From Peptostreptococcaceae bacterium (GTDB lineage: Bacteria > Bacillota > Clostridia > Peptostreptococcales > Peptostreptococcaceae): a DNA stretch of 6,980 nucleotides. Under the pieces are notes generated by a model. That model saw only the letters and a list, made by a program, of their open reading frames with translations, had not been told where the DNA came from and ran no database searches. Positions 1 through 6,785 of this stretch are shown piece by piece. The position numbers and the translations under genes are program-made. Within the stretch, counting starts at the first letter, position 1, and each line of letters opens with the position of its first letter. The stretch covers positions 1 through 6,980 of the forward strand of contig JAFOOW010000068.1 in NCBI GenBank assembly GCA_017425305.1, in the 5' to 3' direction.

Positions 1-1595
1 CTATATATTTTATTTCCTTTAGGCATTTTTAATAAATCTTCCTTACTTATTACTCCTAAAGCAAATACTAATACCACATAAACTATAGCTCCAATACCTA
101 TTGATACTATTGTAGCTAAACTGTTTCCTATCATTCCTACAACGAATCCATAAGCTAACTTAACAGATGCAAACATTGCTATTACTGTTATTAAAGGTTT
201 TATAAAGAACTCCTTTGCAGAAAGTTTCATTTTCATTGCTCTCTTTATGTAAATTAATTCTAGTACACCTGCCACAAGATAAGCTGTTACTGTACCTAAT
301 GCAGAACCTATAACATTTATTTCTGGTATAGCCGTTAAAGTATAACTTATAGCTACTTTACATATCATACCTATAACTAAACATACTACTGGAACTAATG
401 GTTTCCCCATACCTTGAAGTATTCCATTTAAAGATTGTATTAATCCTAAGAATATTACGCATGGAGTAAGAACTAAGAATATTGTTCCAACCATATGAGG
501 TTCTTTTGGATATAAAAGTTTTATTATAGGATGTGCTAATGATGCCATACCAAATGCACATGGTAAAACAACCATTAAAGTTATTTTTATAGCACTCTTA
601 GTTTCTTTTATAGCTTTTACTCTATCACCTATAGCACAAGCTTCAGATATTGCAGGAACTAAACTCATACTCATAGCTACAGTTATAACTGCTGGTAAGT
701 TTATTATAGACATAGCTAATCCTGTTAACTGACCAAACATCATATTTGCTTCTACTTGAGTAAATCCAGCTTCCATTAATCTTCTAATAACAATTACGTT
801 ATCTATCATATTTACTAAAGGCATAACAGATGCACCTATAGTTATAGGAATTGCAACTACTAGTAACTTCTTCATTATTGTAGGAACATTTTCTTCTCTA
901 CAATTCTTACTTGATTTAATTTCTCTTTTTATAGTTTTTCTATTAGCAAAATAAGCCATTATTAGATATATAATAGATGCTATTGCTCCTATTGTTGCAC
1001 CCATTATAGCTCCTGCTGCACCTTGCTCTGGTCCTGGATTTGAACCTAGTTTATTCATTAGTAGATATGCTAAAGTTATACCTAAAGCAACTCTAAAAAT
1101 TTGCTCACTTATTTGAGAAACTGCTATATGAGTCATTTCCCTTCTACCTTGGAAATATCCTCTATATGCAGACATTACTGGAACAAATAAAAGTGCTGGC
1201 GATATTGCAAGCATTGCATATTTAGCTCCTGGATTTTTCATTATATCATTTACTATGAAATCTGCTCCAAAGAAGAATATACAAAATGCTATAAATCCTG
1301 TTATAGCAAGAACTGTATAAGATACCTTAAATATCTTATGTGCTCCTTTATAATCTCCTATGGCATTTTTTTCTGATACTAACTTAGCTAATGCAGTTGG
1401 AAAACCTGCTGTTGCTAATGTTAAGAATAACGTATATACAGGATACGCAGCTTGATAGTATCCCATCCCCTCTGCACCTATTAAGTTCCCAAGAGGTATT
1501 CTAAAAAATGCACCAATTATCTTAACAAGTACACCTGCTAATCCAAGTATAAGGGCACCTTTTAGAAATGATTCTTTACCTTTACTGTTACTCAT
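1..1595 (-). CDS. SpoVB/YabM-family polysaccharide (lipid-linked precursor) flippase, 3' end cut by window
   Basis: An open frame runs from ATG at 1595 to the left edge without a stop, giving 531 visible residues. Relatives are about 520-545 aa, so only a few C-terminal residues are probably missing. The protein is very hydrophobic, with many membrane segments from residue 12 to about 515, as expected for the roughly 14-helix MATE/MOP fold. Family-like stretches are YRGYFQGRRE (about 144-153) and SLNGILQGMGKP (about 388-399). A basic, hydrophilic loop (about 218-245) separates the two halves. The start is fixed by GGAGG (1602-1606), 6 nt upstream. MOP-superfamily members of this type move lipid-linked saccharides such as lipid II across the membrane; in B. 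subtilis the paralogues are SpoVB, YabM, YkvU and YtgP (MurJ-like). Its place right after spoVT matches yabM, while automatic annotation would often say SpoVB. Residue-level evidence cannot separate these paralogues, so no symbol is given. A role in envelope or spore cortex assembly is inferred. Confidence 0.9.
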   Translation of the reverse strand, partial: MSNSKGKESFLKGALILGLAGVLVKIIGAFFRIPLGNLIGAEGMGYYQAAYPVYTLFLTLATAGFPTALAKLVSEKNAIGDYKGAHKIFKVSYTVLAITGFIAFCIFFFGADFIVNDIMKNPGAKYAMLAISPALLFVPVMSAYRGYFQGRREMTHIAVSQISEQIFRVALGITLAYLLMNKLGSNPGPEQGAAGAIMGATIGAIASIIYLIMAYFANRKTIKREIKSSKNCREENVPTIMKKLLVVAIPITIGASVMPLVNMIDNVIVIRRLMEAGFTQVEANMMFGQLTGLAMSIINLPAVITVAMSMSLVPAISEACAIGDRVKAIKETKSAIKITLMVVLPCAFGMASLAHPIIKLLYPKEPHMVGTIFLVLTPCVIFLGLIQSLNGILQGMGKPLVPVVCLVIGMICKVAISYTLTAIPEINVIGSALGTVTAYLVAGVLELIYIKRAMKMKLSAKEFFIKPLITVIAMFASVKLAYGFVVGMIGNSLATIVSIGIGAIVYVVLVFALGVISKEDLLKMPKGNKIY

Positions 1596-1601
1596 AAATA
1601 A

Positions 1602-1606
1602 CCTCC
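1602..1606 (-). promoter_or_regulatory. Ribosome binding site of the flippase gene
   Basis: On the minus strand GGAGG sits 6 nt before the ATG at 1595. It is a strong Shine-Dalgarno match and fixes the start of this reading frame. Confidence 0.8.
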
Positions 1607-1610
1607 AAAT

Positions 1611-1641
1611 TATGTTATATAACAAAGTCTAATATAACATA
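1611..1641. repeat. 10-bp perfect inverted repeat in the flippase promoter/leader
   Basis: TATGTTATAT (1611-1620) and ATATAACATA (1632-1641) are exact inverted copies separated by 11 nt. The right arm overlaps the candidate -10 elements, and the left arm ends five bases upstream of the Shine-Dalgarno sequence. It could be an operator for a dimeric regulator or, in any read-through transcript, an A/U-only-rich leader hairpin. Chance is possible because the arms are almost wholly A and T. Confidence 0.45.
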
Positions 1642-1667
1642 TATGCAACAGGAGATTCAATATATTA
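1631..1667 (-). promoter_or_regulatory. Candidate promoter of the flippase gene (sigma-A or sigma-E type)
   Basis: The flippase is separated from spoVT by a terminator, so it needs its own promoter in the interval 1596-1680. Two overlapping candidates are visible on the minus strand. One is a vegetative type: TTGAAT (1660-1655), 18 nt, then TATATT (1636-1631), with a TG extended -10 dinucleotide one base upstream. The other resembles a mother-cell sigma-E promoter: TAATATA (1667-1661), 15 nt, then CATATATG (1645-1638), close to the KMATATT / CATACAHT pattern. AT-rich DNA yields such matches easily, so the choice between them, and even their reality, is uncertain. Confidence 0.35.
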
Positions 1668-1680
1668 CCATATAAACGTT

Positions 1681-1711
1681 AAAAAGACCCTAGTGTTAAA
1701 CGGGCCTTTTT
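1681..1711 (-). terminator. Rho-independent terminator of spoVT
   Basis: Reading the minus strand, AAAAAGGCCC (1711-1702) and GGGTCTTTTT (1690-1681) form a 10-bp stem around an 11-nt loop. It begins 6 nt after the spoVT stop codon. The only imperfect pair (1705/1687) is a G·U wobble in minus-strand RNA but would be an A·C mismatch in plus-strand RNA, so the hairpin is built for minus-strand transcription. The U-run is short (five) and is part of the stem. Confidence 0.85.
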
Positions 1712-1717
1712 AAATAA

Positions 1718-2257
1718 TTACTGAACTTGTTTCCCTAAGAAATTAGCTGCAACTTTTAAAAGTTTTTCATCACTTTCATTTAGTCCAGATGCATCCTTAG
1801 ATACTAAACATATAGAACCTATACAGTCACCTGATGTACTCACTATAGGCATTATTATTTGAGATAAGTATTCCATAGAATCATCTTTGTGTAAAGAAAT
1901 TAATTTATTATCCTTTACATAGTTAGTAGTTCTATTTTCTATTAATTGTTCTAATTCTTTACTTATACTCTTTTCTTTATAATCTTTTTTAGGAAGTTTA
2001 GAAACAGCTATTATTGAATCTAAGTCTGTAACTATAACTCCATGTCCTAGTGTTTCACCTAGTGTTTCTGCATATTCTTGAGAAAATTCGTTTAGTTCAC
2101 CTATTGGAGAGTATTTTTTAAGGATTACTTCTCCATCCTTTGCAGTAAATATTTCTAATGGATCTCCTTCTCTTATTCTTAATGTCTTTCTTATTTCTTT
2201 AGGAATAACAACTCTTCCAAGGTCATCTATTCTTCTAACTATTCCTGTAGCTCTCAT
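1718..2257 (-). CDS. spoVT: Stage V sporulation protein T (SpoVT), AbrB-type forespore transcription regulator
   Basis: This 179-residue protein equals the usual length of SpoVT (178 aa in B. subtilis). Residues 1-50 are the AbrB/SpoVT swapped-hairpin DNA-binding domain, with MRATGIVRRIDDLGRVVIP followed by KEIRKTLRIREGDPLEIF; basic residues R8, R9, R15, K20, R23 and R27 lie where DNA contacts occur in the family. Residues about 55-177 form the GAF-like C-terminal domain that supports tetramer formation and may sense a small ligand. Known SpoVT proteins act in the forespore late in sporulation, tuning sigma-G-dependent genes up or down and affecting spore resistance and germination. The paralogues AbrB and Abh have short C-terminal domains without GAF, so they are excluded. 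The start at ATG 2257 is supported by GGAGGG 11 nt upstream and by the conserved N-terminus. The gene is flanked by terminators on both sides and has a forespore-type promoter, so it is probably transcribed alone. Confidence 0.97.
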   Translation of the reverse strand: MRATGIVRRIDDLGRVVIPKEIRKTLRIREGDPLEIFTAKDGEVILKKYSPIGELNEFSQEYAETLGETLGHGVIVTDLDSIIAVSKLPKKDYKEKSISKELEQLIENRTTNYVKDNKLISLHKDDSMEYLSQIIMPIVSTSGDCIGSICLVSKDASGLNESDEKLLKVAANFLGKQVQ

Positions 2258-2268
2258 ATCAGATTAAT

Positions 2269-2274
2269 CCCTCC
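2269..2274 (-). promoter_or_regulatory. Ribosome binding site of spoVT
   Basis: GGAGGG on the minus strand lies 11 nt before the ATG at 2257. The spacing is a little longer than the usual 6-9 nt, but no nearer purine run or alternative start fits the conserved MRATG N-terminus. Confidence 0.7.
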
Positions 2275-2291
2275 ATCAGTAACTTTGAGTT

Positions 2292-2321
2292 TATTTTTAC
2301 CAACCTATAAGAAAAATATGC
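2292..2321 (-). promoter_or_regulatory. Forespore sigma-F/sigma-G-type promoter of spoVT
   Basis: On the minus strand a -35-like GCATA (2321-2317) is followed by exactly 15 nt and then GGTAAAAATA (2301-2292). This fits the known sigma-F pattern (GYATA-type -35, 15-16 nt, GGNRANANTW -10) at every fixed base. Sigma-G uses a closely related -35 and a -10 shifted by about 3 nt; the matching stretch AAAAATA fits that only partly. Transcription would start near 2285, giving a leader of roughly 25-30 nt containing the GGAGGG site. B. subtilis spoVT is known to be sigma-G dependent, so a forespore promoter is the expected biology. Which of the two forespore sigma factors dominates cannot be settled by reading. 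Confidence 0.75.
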
Positions 2322-2359
2322 AAAAAAGCCTATACTATCCCAACAGTATAGGCTTTTTT
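2322..2359 (-). terminator. Strong Rho-independent terminator of the pth-mfd-prsA transcript
   Basis: The arms AAAAAAGCCTATACT (2322-2336) and AGTATAGGCTTTTTT (2345-2359) are perfect 15-bp inverted copies around an 8-nt loop. The hairpin begins 2 nt after the prsA stop codon and ends in a run of six T on either strand, so it could terminate in both directions. Only minus-strand genes are present here, so its job is to end transcription after prsA and insulate spoVT. Confidence 0.93.
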
Positions 2360-2361
2360 AT

Positions 2362-3354
2362 TTATATTTTAGTTTTTACTGCTTCATCTTCATTTTTTTC
2401 AATCTTTGAAGATGCTTCTAGCTCTTTTACTTTTTCAAGATATTTCTGATATAATAGTTCTTTTTTTATATCAGACTTAGCTTCATCAAAAGTTTCTTCT
2501 TTATAAACTTTATCTGTAACCTTTATTATATGATATCCATATTGACTTTCTACTATCTCAGATACTTCACCTTTTTTAAGCCCAAAAGCTGCTGCTTCAA
2601 ATTCAGGAACCATTTGTCCTTTTTCAAAGAAGCCTAAATCTCCACCATTTACAGCTGAATACTCATCTTGAGAATATTCTTTTGCTAGTGTAGCAAAATC
2701 TTCACCAGCTTTTACTTTTTTGTAAATTTCTTCAGCTTCTTTCTTAGCTTCTTTTTTCTTTTCTGGTGATAATTCTTTTCCATCTTTATCTACAGTAGAT
2801 ATTAATATATGAGAAGCTCTAACTTTATCTTCTGTAAATTGAGATTTATTATCTTCATAATATTTTTTCATAGCTTCTTCAGATATTTCTGTTTCTTTAT
2901 CAAATTTATTTTTATAGTTTTCAATAGATAAATCTTTTTTAAGTTGGGTTTTTAAAAACTCATCATCTATATTATTATCTTTTAAAAATTTAGCATAATC
3001 TTTATCTTTTTCTATACTAGCTTTTAACTGTTTAAACTTTGAATCTACATCTGACTGTTTAGCTTCTAAATTTTCTTTTTTAGCTTCTTGATATACAACT
3101 TCTTCTTGTATCATTTGGTTTAATATACTTTTTTTAAGTTCATCTTTATACTTTATACCATCACCTATTTCTGCTTCCCACATAGTATCCCCATACATTT
3201 GTGTAACTGACTCTTTATAAGTTGCAACAGTTTTTTCAAAATCAGAAAGACTTATTTCAGTTCCATTAACCACTGCTACAGGTCCTTTAGAACTACAAGC
3301 AGTAGTCATTACTCCCAAAACAACTAACATCATCATTGATATTATTTTTTTCAA
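2362..3354 (-). CDS. prsA: PrsA-type foldase lipoprotein (parvulin peptidyl-prolyl isomerase), TTG start
   Basis: The 330-residue product starts with a lipoprotein signal peptide: KK at 2-3, a hydrophobic core (about 4-16), then TTA followed by Cys20, the expected lipid-modified residue. The -3 position of the lipobox is Thr instead of the usual Leu. Residues about 25-165 form the SurA-like chaperone part, opening with VAVVNGTEISLSDFE. Residues about 177-283 form the parvulin (rotamase) domain, with ASHILI (His182), GGDLGFFEKGQMVPEFEAAA (237-256) and GYHIIKV (His275); both family active-site histidines are present. Helices at about 284-315 probably pack back on the chaperone part. PrsA proteins sit on the outer face of the membrane and help exported proteins fold, using cis-trans isomerisation of prolyl bonds. 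The start codon is TTG, chosen because the ATG codons at 7-9 would lose the positive n-region and because AAAGGGTG lies 7 nt upstream. The gap to mfd is only 25 nt, so co-transcription is likely. Confidence 0.95.
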   Translation of the reverse strand: MKKIISMMMLVVLGVMTTACSSKGPVAVVNGTEISLSDFEKTVATYKESVTQMYGDTMWEAEIGDGIKYKDELKKSILNQMIQEEVVYQEAKKENLEAKQSDVDSKFKQLKASIEKDKDYAKFLKDNNIDDEFLKTQLKKDLSIENYKNKFDKETEISEEAMKKYYEDNKSQFTEDKVRASHILISTVDKDGKELSPEKKKEAKKEAEEIYKKVKAGEDFATLAKEYSQDEYSAVNGGDLGFFEKGQMVPEFEAAAFGLKKGEVSEIVESQYGYHIIKVTDKVYKEETFDEAKSDIKKELLYQKYLEKVKELEASSKIEKNEDEAVKTKI

Positions 3355-3361
3355 AATACAA

Positions 3362-3369
3362 CACCCTTT
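3362..3369 (-). promoter_or_regulatory. Ribosome binding site deciding the TTG start of prsA
   Basis: AAAGGGTG on the minus strand ends 7 nt before TTG at 3354, a normal spacing. It supports the rare TTG start over the in-frame ATG codons 18-26 nt further in, which would be too far away and would remove the lysines of the signal peptide. Confidence 0.7.
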
Positions 3370-3379
3370 CCCTAAATTC

Positions 3380-6300
3380 CTATTTGATATTATTACACAT
3401 ACCTTCTAATAATCCTTGTAATTCTTCAATAATTTTATATCCATTTTTCTCCTTAGTTTGATATCTTGTTATTGGTGCTAGAATTACTTCGTCTTTTAAC
3501 ATCCTAATTTTCTCAATATTAAGCTTCTTACATAATGTTTTTATATAAGCTATAGATATAAGTGTATCTACAGATTTAGGTATATCAGAGAATCTATCTT
3601 CTAATTCTTCTCTTATATCAGCCATATCTTCTTCATTTTCTATAGAAGCAATTTTCTTATACATCTCTATCTTTATAAGCTCATCATCTATATAAGTATC
3701 AGGAATATATGCATTTACAGGTAAATCCACTTCTGTATCTACCTCTTCTTTAACAACTTCTCCCTTAACTTTTCTTATAGCATCATTAAGCATTTTTACA
3801 TATAAATCATATCCTATAACAGCCATATGACCATGTTGTTGAGGACCTAATATATTACCTGCTCCTCTTATTTCTAAGTCTCTCATAGCTATCTTAAATC
3901 CTGAACCAAACTCAGTAAATTCTTTTATAGCTTTAAGTCTTTTCTCTGCTACTTCACTTAAAATTTTATCTTTTTCATACATGAAATAAGCATAACCTTG
4001 TCTGTTGCTTCTACCAACTCTACCTCTTAGCTGGTATAGTTGTGCTAGTCCCATCTTATCTGCATCATAAACTATCATAGTATTTGCATTTGATATATCC
4101 ATACCTGTCTCTATTATAGTTGTACAAACTAATACATTATATTCTTTATTTAAAAATCCTAGTATTATATTTTCTAGCTCCTTACCAGTCATTCTTCCAT
4201 GACCTACAGCTACCTTTGCATCTGGAACTAATCTTTGTATCATACTAGCCATTTCATCTATTTTTTCAACTCTATTATATACAAAGAATACCTGACCACC
4301 TCTAGAAATTTCTCTTTCAATCTCATCTTGTATTATACTTTCCTTACCTTCAACAACATAAGTTATAACAGGATGTCTTTCTTGTGGTGGCTCTTCTATA
4401 ACACTCATATCTCTTATACCACTTAAAGACATATGTAATGTTCTAGGTATAGGTGTCGCTGATAAAGTAAGAACATCTACTGTAGACTTTATTTTCTTTA
4501 AAGCTTCTTTATGTTTAACCCCAAATCTTTGCTCTTCATCTATAACTACAAGTCCAAGATTTGGAAGTTCTATATCTTTAGATACTATTCTATGAGTTCC
4601 TATAATTACATCTACCAAACCTTTTCTTGCATCTTCTATAATTTGCTTTTGTTGTTTAGGCGTTTTGAATCTACTTAAAACTTCTACTCTTATAGGATAG
4701 TTTTCAAATCTCTCTCTGAAGGTATTGTAATGCTGTTGAGCAAGGATTGTAGTTGGAACTAATACTGCAACTTGCTTTTGCTCCATACAAGCTTTAAAAA
4801 TGGCTCTAATAGCTACTTCTGTTTTACCATATCCAACGTCTCCACATATAAGCCTATCCATAACCTTACTAGACTGCATATCTTTTTTAGTGTCTTCAAT
4901 AGCTTTTAATTGGTCATCTGTTTCTTGATATGGGAATAAAGATTCAAACTCAGCTTGCCAAGGAGTATCTTTAGAGAATTTATAACCTTTAACCTTTTCT
5001 CTCTTAGCATATAGCTCCACTAAATCTTTAGTCATTTCTTCAATTTCTTTTTTAACTTTAGCCTTAGCCTTAGACCATTCAGAACTTCCAAGTTTATTTA
5101 GCTTAACTTTTTCAGCATCTGAACCTATATACTTTTGAATTTTATCCATTTGGTCTATAGGAACATATAAGTTATCTCCACCTTGGTAAACAACCTTCAT
5201 ATAATCTTTTTTAACACCATTTACAGTAAGTTGGTCTATTCCTGTATATCTACCAACCCCACTATTTTCATGAACTACATAATCGCCTATATTTAAGTCT
5301 AAGAAAGTTTCTATCTTTTGACCTTTGTTAAACTTTTTAGATTTAGTTTTAACTCTCTTATGAACTCCAATCATTTCATTATCTGTTATCACATCAAACT
5401 TTATTGACTTATATTGGAATCCCGAACCTATATTTCCCGGGACTATTACTACTTGAGAAGATTGTATTTCTATATCTCTCTTTTTAGATATTATAGTTTC
5501 TACTCCTAAATCTAATAATTCCTTATTTAACTTCTTAGCTCTATCATAAGTATTAGTTGCAAGAACTACTTTATGACCATTGTATTTTAGTCTTTCTAGC
5601 TCCTCAGCTAATACATCCATTTTCGCATTGAAGGCAGGTATTTCCCTACACTCAAAATTAACTATAGATTTTACATTAAATTCATTTATTGACTTAGGTA
5701 AAATCATATTTAGTATTATTTTTTTATCTTCTATAACATATTCTAAATCTGAATAATGATATAACAGCTTTCCTTGTTGCTTTAAAGCTAATCCTCTTTC
5801 AAGATTAAGCTTGTAGTTATCCTTAAATTCATTTATATAATTTTCACATCTATCTTTTAATCTAGATACATCACTAATGAACACTACAGCATCATCTTTT
5901 AAATAAGTAAATATGCTCTTATTTTCCTCTGGATATATATAATCTATGTAATTCTCTATTCCCTGGAAATAGGTCTTACTAGCTATATTATCTATATTCT
6001 TAAAAGTATCTGAATCAGTTAACTTAGTAGTATCATTTTTTATTCTATCAACTGCTTCTTCTATATTTTCTGGATATATAAACTCTCTTGAAGGAGTTAT
6101 AGTACACTTTTTAATTTTCTTTATAGACTTTTGTGAAAAAACATCAAAAGTTCGTATAGATTCTATTTCATCATCAAATAGTTCTATACGAATAGGGTCT
6201 AAATATTCTAGTGAGAATATATCTATTATTCCACCTCTTATACTAAACTGACCAAAACCTTCTATTTTTGATACTCTTTCGTATCCTAGGTTAACAAGCT

Positions 6301-6766
6301 TTTCAGCTAGTTTTTCTAAGTCTATTACATCCCCTATTTTGTAGGTAAATATATTTTCTTTTAAAACTTGTTTTGGTATATATTTTTTTAGTATTGCTTC
6401 TGCAGAAGTTACTATTATAGTACTTTCATTATTTATTAACTTTAATAAAGTTTTTAACTTATTTGCTTCTTCTTTTCTATCCTTTGCATCTAGATGATAA
6501 AAGTAGATATCTTGTGAACTTAGATAATCTACTTTGTCTTTCATATAAAAACATAAATCTTCATATACCTTCTTAGCTTCTAAATCAGTATTTGCAACGT
6601 ATAGAATTTGCTTTTTCAAATCACTAAATATAGAATAAACTATATTTGGTTTTTGAGATTGTAATAATCCATTTACTAATACTGTACCCTGATTACCTTC
6701 TATACTGTTTATTATGTCTTTATATTCTTTTGAATTTTGCAAAGGAGATATAAAAATATCAGTCAT
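3380..6766 (-). CDS. mfd: Transcription-repair coupling factor Mfd
   Basis: The 1128-residue protein is full length for Mfd (1148 aa in E. coli, 1177 in B. subtilis). The N-terminal third resembles UvrB (for example FSIRGGIIDIF, 174-184) and carries the UvrA-recruiting surface; its Walker A region (about 29-40) is degenerate, as usual in Mfd. Residues about 488-549 are the CarD-like RNA polymerase interaction domain, including YQGGDNLYVP (527-536). The translocase follows: Q-motif area ETDDQ (615-619), Walker A GDVGYGKT (642-649), DEEQ box (743-746), SAT (769-771), motif V TTIIETGMDI (882-891), motif VI QLRGRVGRSNR (912-922), and the TRG motif with RGAGNILG (967-974) and QQHGHM (976-981). The C-terminal TRCF domain covers about 1010-1110. 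Mfd pushes on stalled RNA polymerase using ATP, releases it and brings UvrA to the lesion. RecG shares the motor but lacks the UvrB-like and CarD-like parts. The start is supported by AGGGGG 8-9 nt upstream. It ends in TAG, 25 nt before prsA. Confidence 0.98.
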   Translation of the reverse strand: MTDIFISPLQNSKEYKDIINSIEGNQGTVLVNGLLQSQKPNIVYSIFSDLKKQILYVANTDLEAKKVYEDLCFYMKDKVDYLSSQDIYFYHLDAKDRKEEANKLKTLLKLINNESTIIVTSAEAILKKYIPKQVLKENIFTYKIGDVIDLEKLAEKLVNLGYERVSKIEGFGQFSIRGGIIDIFSLEYLDPIRIELFDDEIESIRTFDVFSQKSIKKIKKCTITPSREFIYPENIEEAVDRIKNDTTKLTDSDTFKNIDNIASKTYFQGIENYIDYIYPEENKSIFTYLKDDAVVFISDVSRLKDRCENYINEFKDNYKLNLERGLALKQQGKLLYHYSDLEYVIEDKKIILNMILPKSINEFNVKSIVNFECREIPAFNAKMDVLAEELERLKYNGHKVVLATNTYDRAKKLNKELLDLGVETIISKKRDIEIQSSQVVIVPGNIGSGFQYKSIKFDVITDNEMIGVHKRVKTKSKKFNKGQKIETFLDLNIGDYVVHENSGVGRYTGIDQLTVNGVKKDYMKVVYQGGDNLYVPIDQMDKIQKYIGSDAEKVKLNKLGSSEWSKAKAKVKKEIEEMTKDLVELYAKREKVKGYKFSKDTPWQAEFESLFPYQETDDQLKAIEDTKKDMQSSKVMDRLICGDVGYGKTEVAIRAIFKACMEQKQVAVLVPTTILAQQHYNTFRERFENYPIRVEVLSRFKTPKQQKQIIEDARKGLVDVIIGTHRIVSKDIELPNLGLVVIDEEQRFGVKHKEALKKIKSTVDVLTLSATPIPRTLHMSLSGIRDMSVIEEPPQERHPVITYVVEGKESIIQDEIEREISRGGQVFFVYNRVEKIDEMASMIQRLVPDAKVAVGHGRMTGKELENIILGFLNKEYNVLVCTTIIETGMDISNANTMIVYDADKMGLAQLYQLRGRVGRSNRQGYAYFMYEKDKILSEVAEKRLKAIKEFTEFGSGFKIAMRDLEIRGAGNILGPQQHGHMAVIGYDLYVKMLNDAIRKVKGEVVKEEVDTEVDLPVNAYIPDTYIDDELIKIEMYKKIASIENEEDMADIREELEDRFSDIPKSVDTLISIAYIKTLCKKLNIEKIRMLKDEVILAPITRYQTKEKNGYKIIEELQGLLEGMCNNIK

Positions 6767-6772
6767 CTTTAA

Positions 6773-6780
6773 ATCCCCCT
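6773..6780 (-). promoter_or_regulatory. Ribosome binding site of mfd
   Basis: AGGGGGAT on the minus strand lies about 6-8 nt upstream of the ATG at 6766, inside the 19-nt gap after the pth stop codon. No promoter or terminator can fit in that gap, which supports a pth-mfd operon. Confidence 0.7.
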
Positions 6781-6785
6781 TTATA

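Noticed and set aside
358..561. 67-codon minus-strand open frame
   Set aside because: It lies entirely inside the flippase gene in another frame of the same strand. The product has low-complexity Ser/Tyr/Asn content with no domain, and there is no ribosome binding site that would favour it.
2322..2359. Long perfect hairpin considered as a mobile-element end or attachment site
   Set aside because: Its position 2 nt after the prsA stop, the GC-containing stem core with A/T flanks and the T-run are those of an intrinsic terminator. There is no second copy in the window and no transposase.
2600..3250. Lys/Glu-rich, repeat-looking stretch in prsA
   Set aside because: The A/T-rich runs are lysine and glutamate codons in the helical chaperone domain, which is normal for PrsA; no true DNA repeat unit is visible.
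4235..4426. 63-codon plus-strand open frame
   Set aside because: It is antisense to the conserved helicase part of mfd. Its Tyr/Phe/Ser-rich product is what AT-rich antisense DNA yields by chance.
5437..5442. CCCGGG palindrome within mfd, a GC-rich patch in AT-rich DNA
   Set aside because: It falls in ordinary codons (around residue 443 of Mfd, VPGNIGSG) and is too short to be a meaningful signal.
6767..6785. Possible promoter or small gene between pth and mfd
   Set aside because: The gap is 19 nt and is taken up by the mfd ribosome binding site; nothing else fits.
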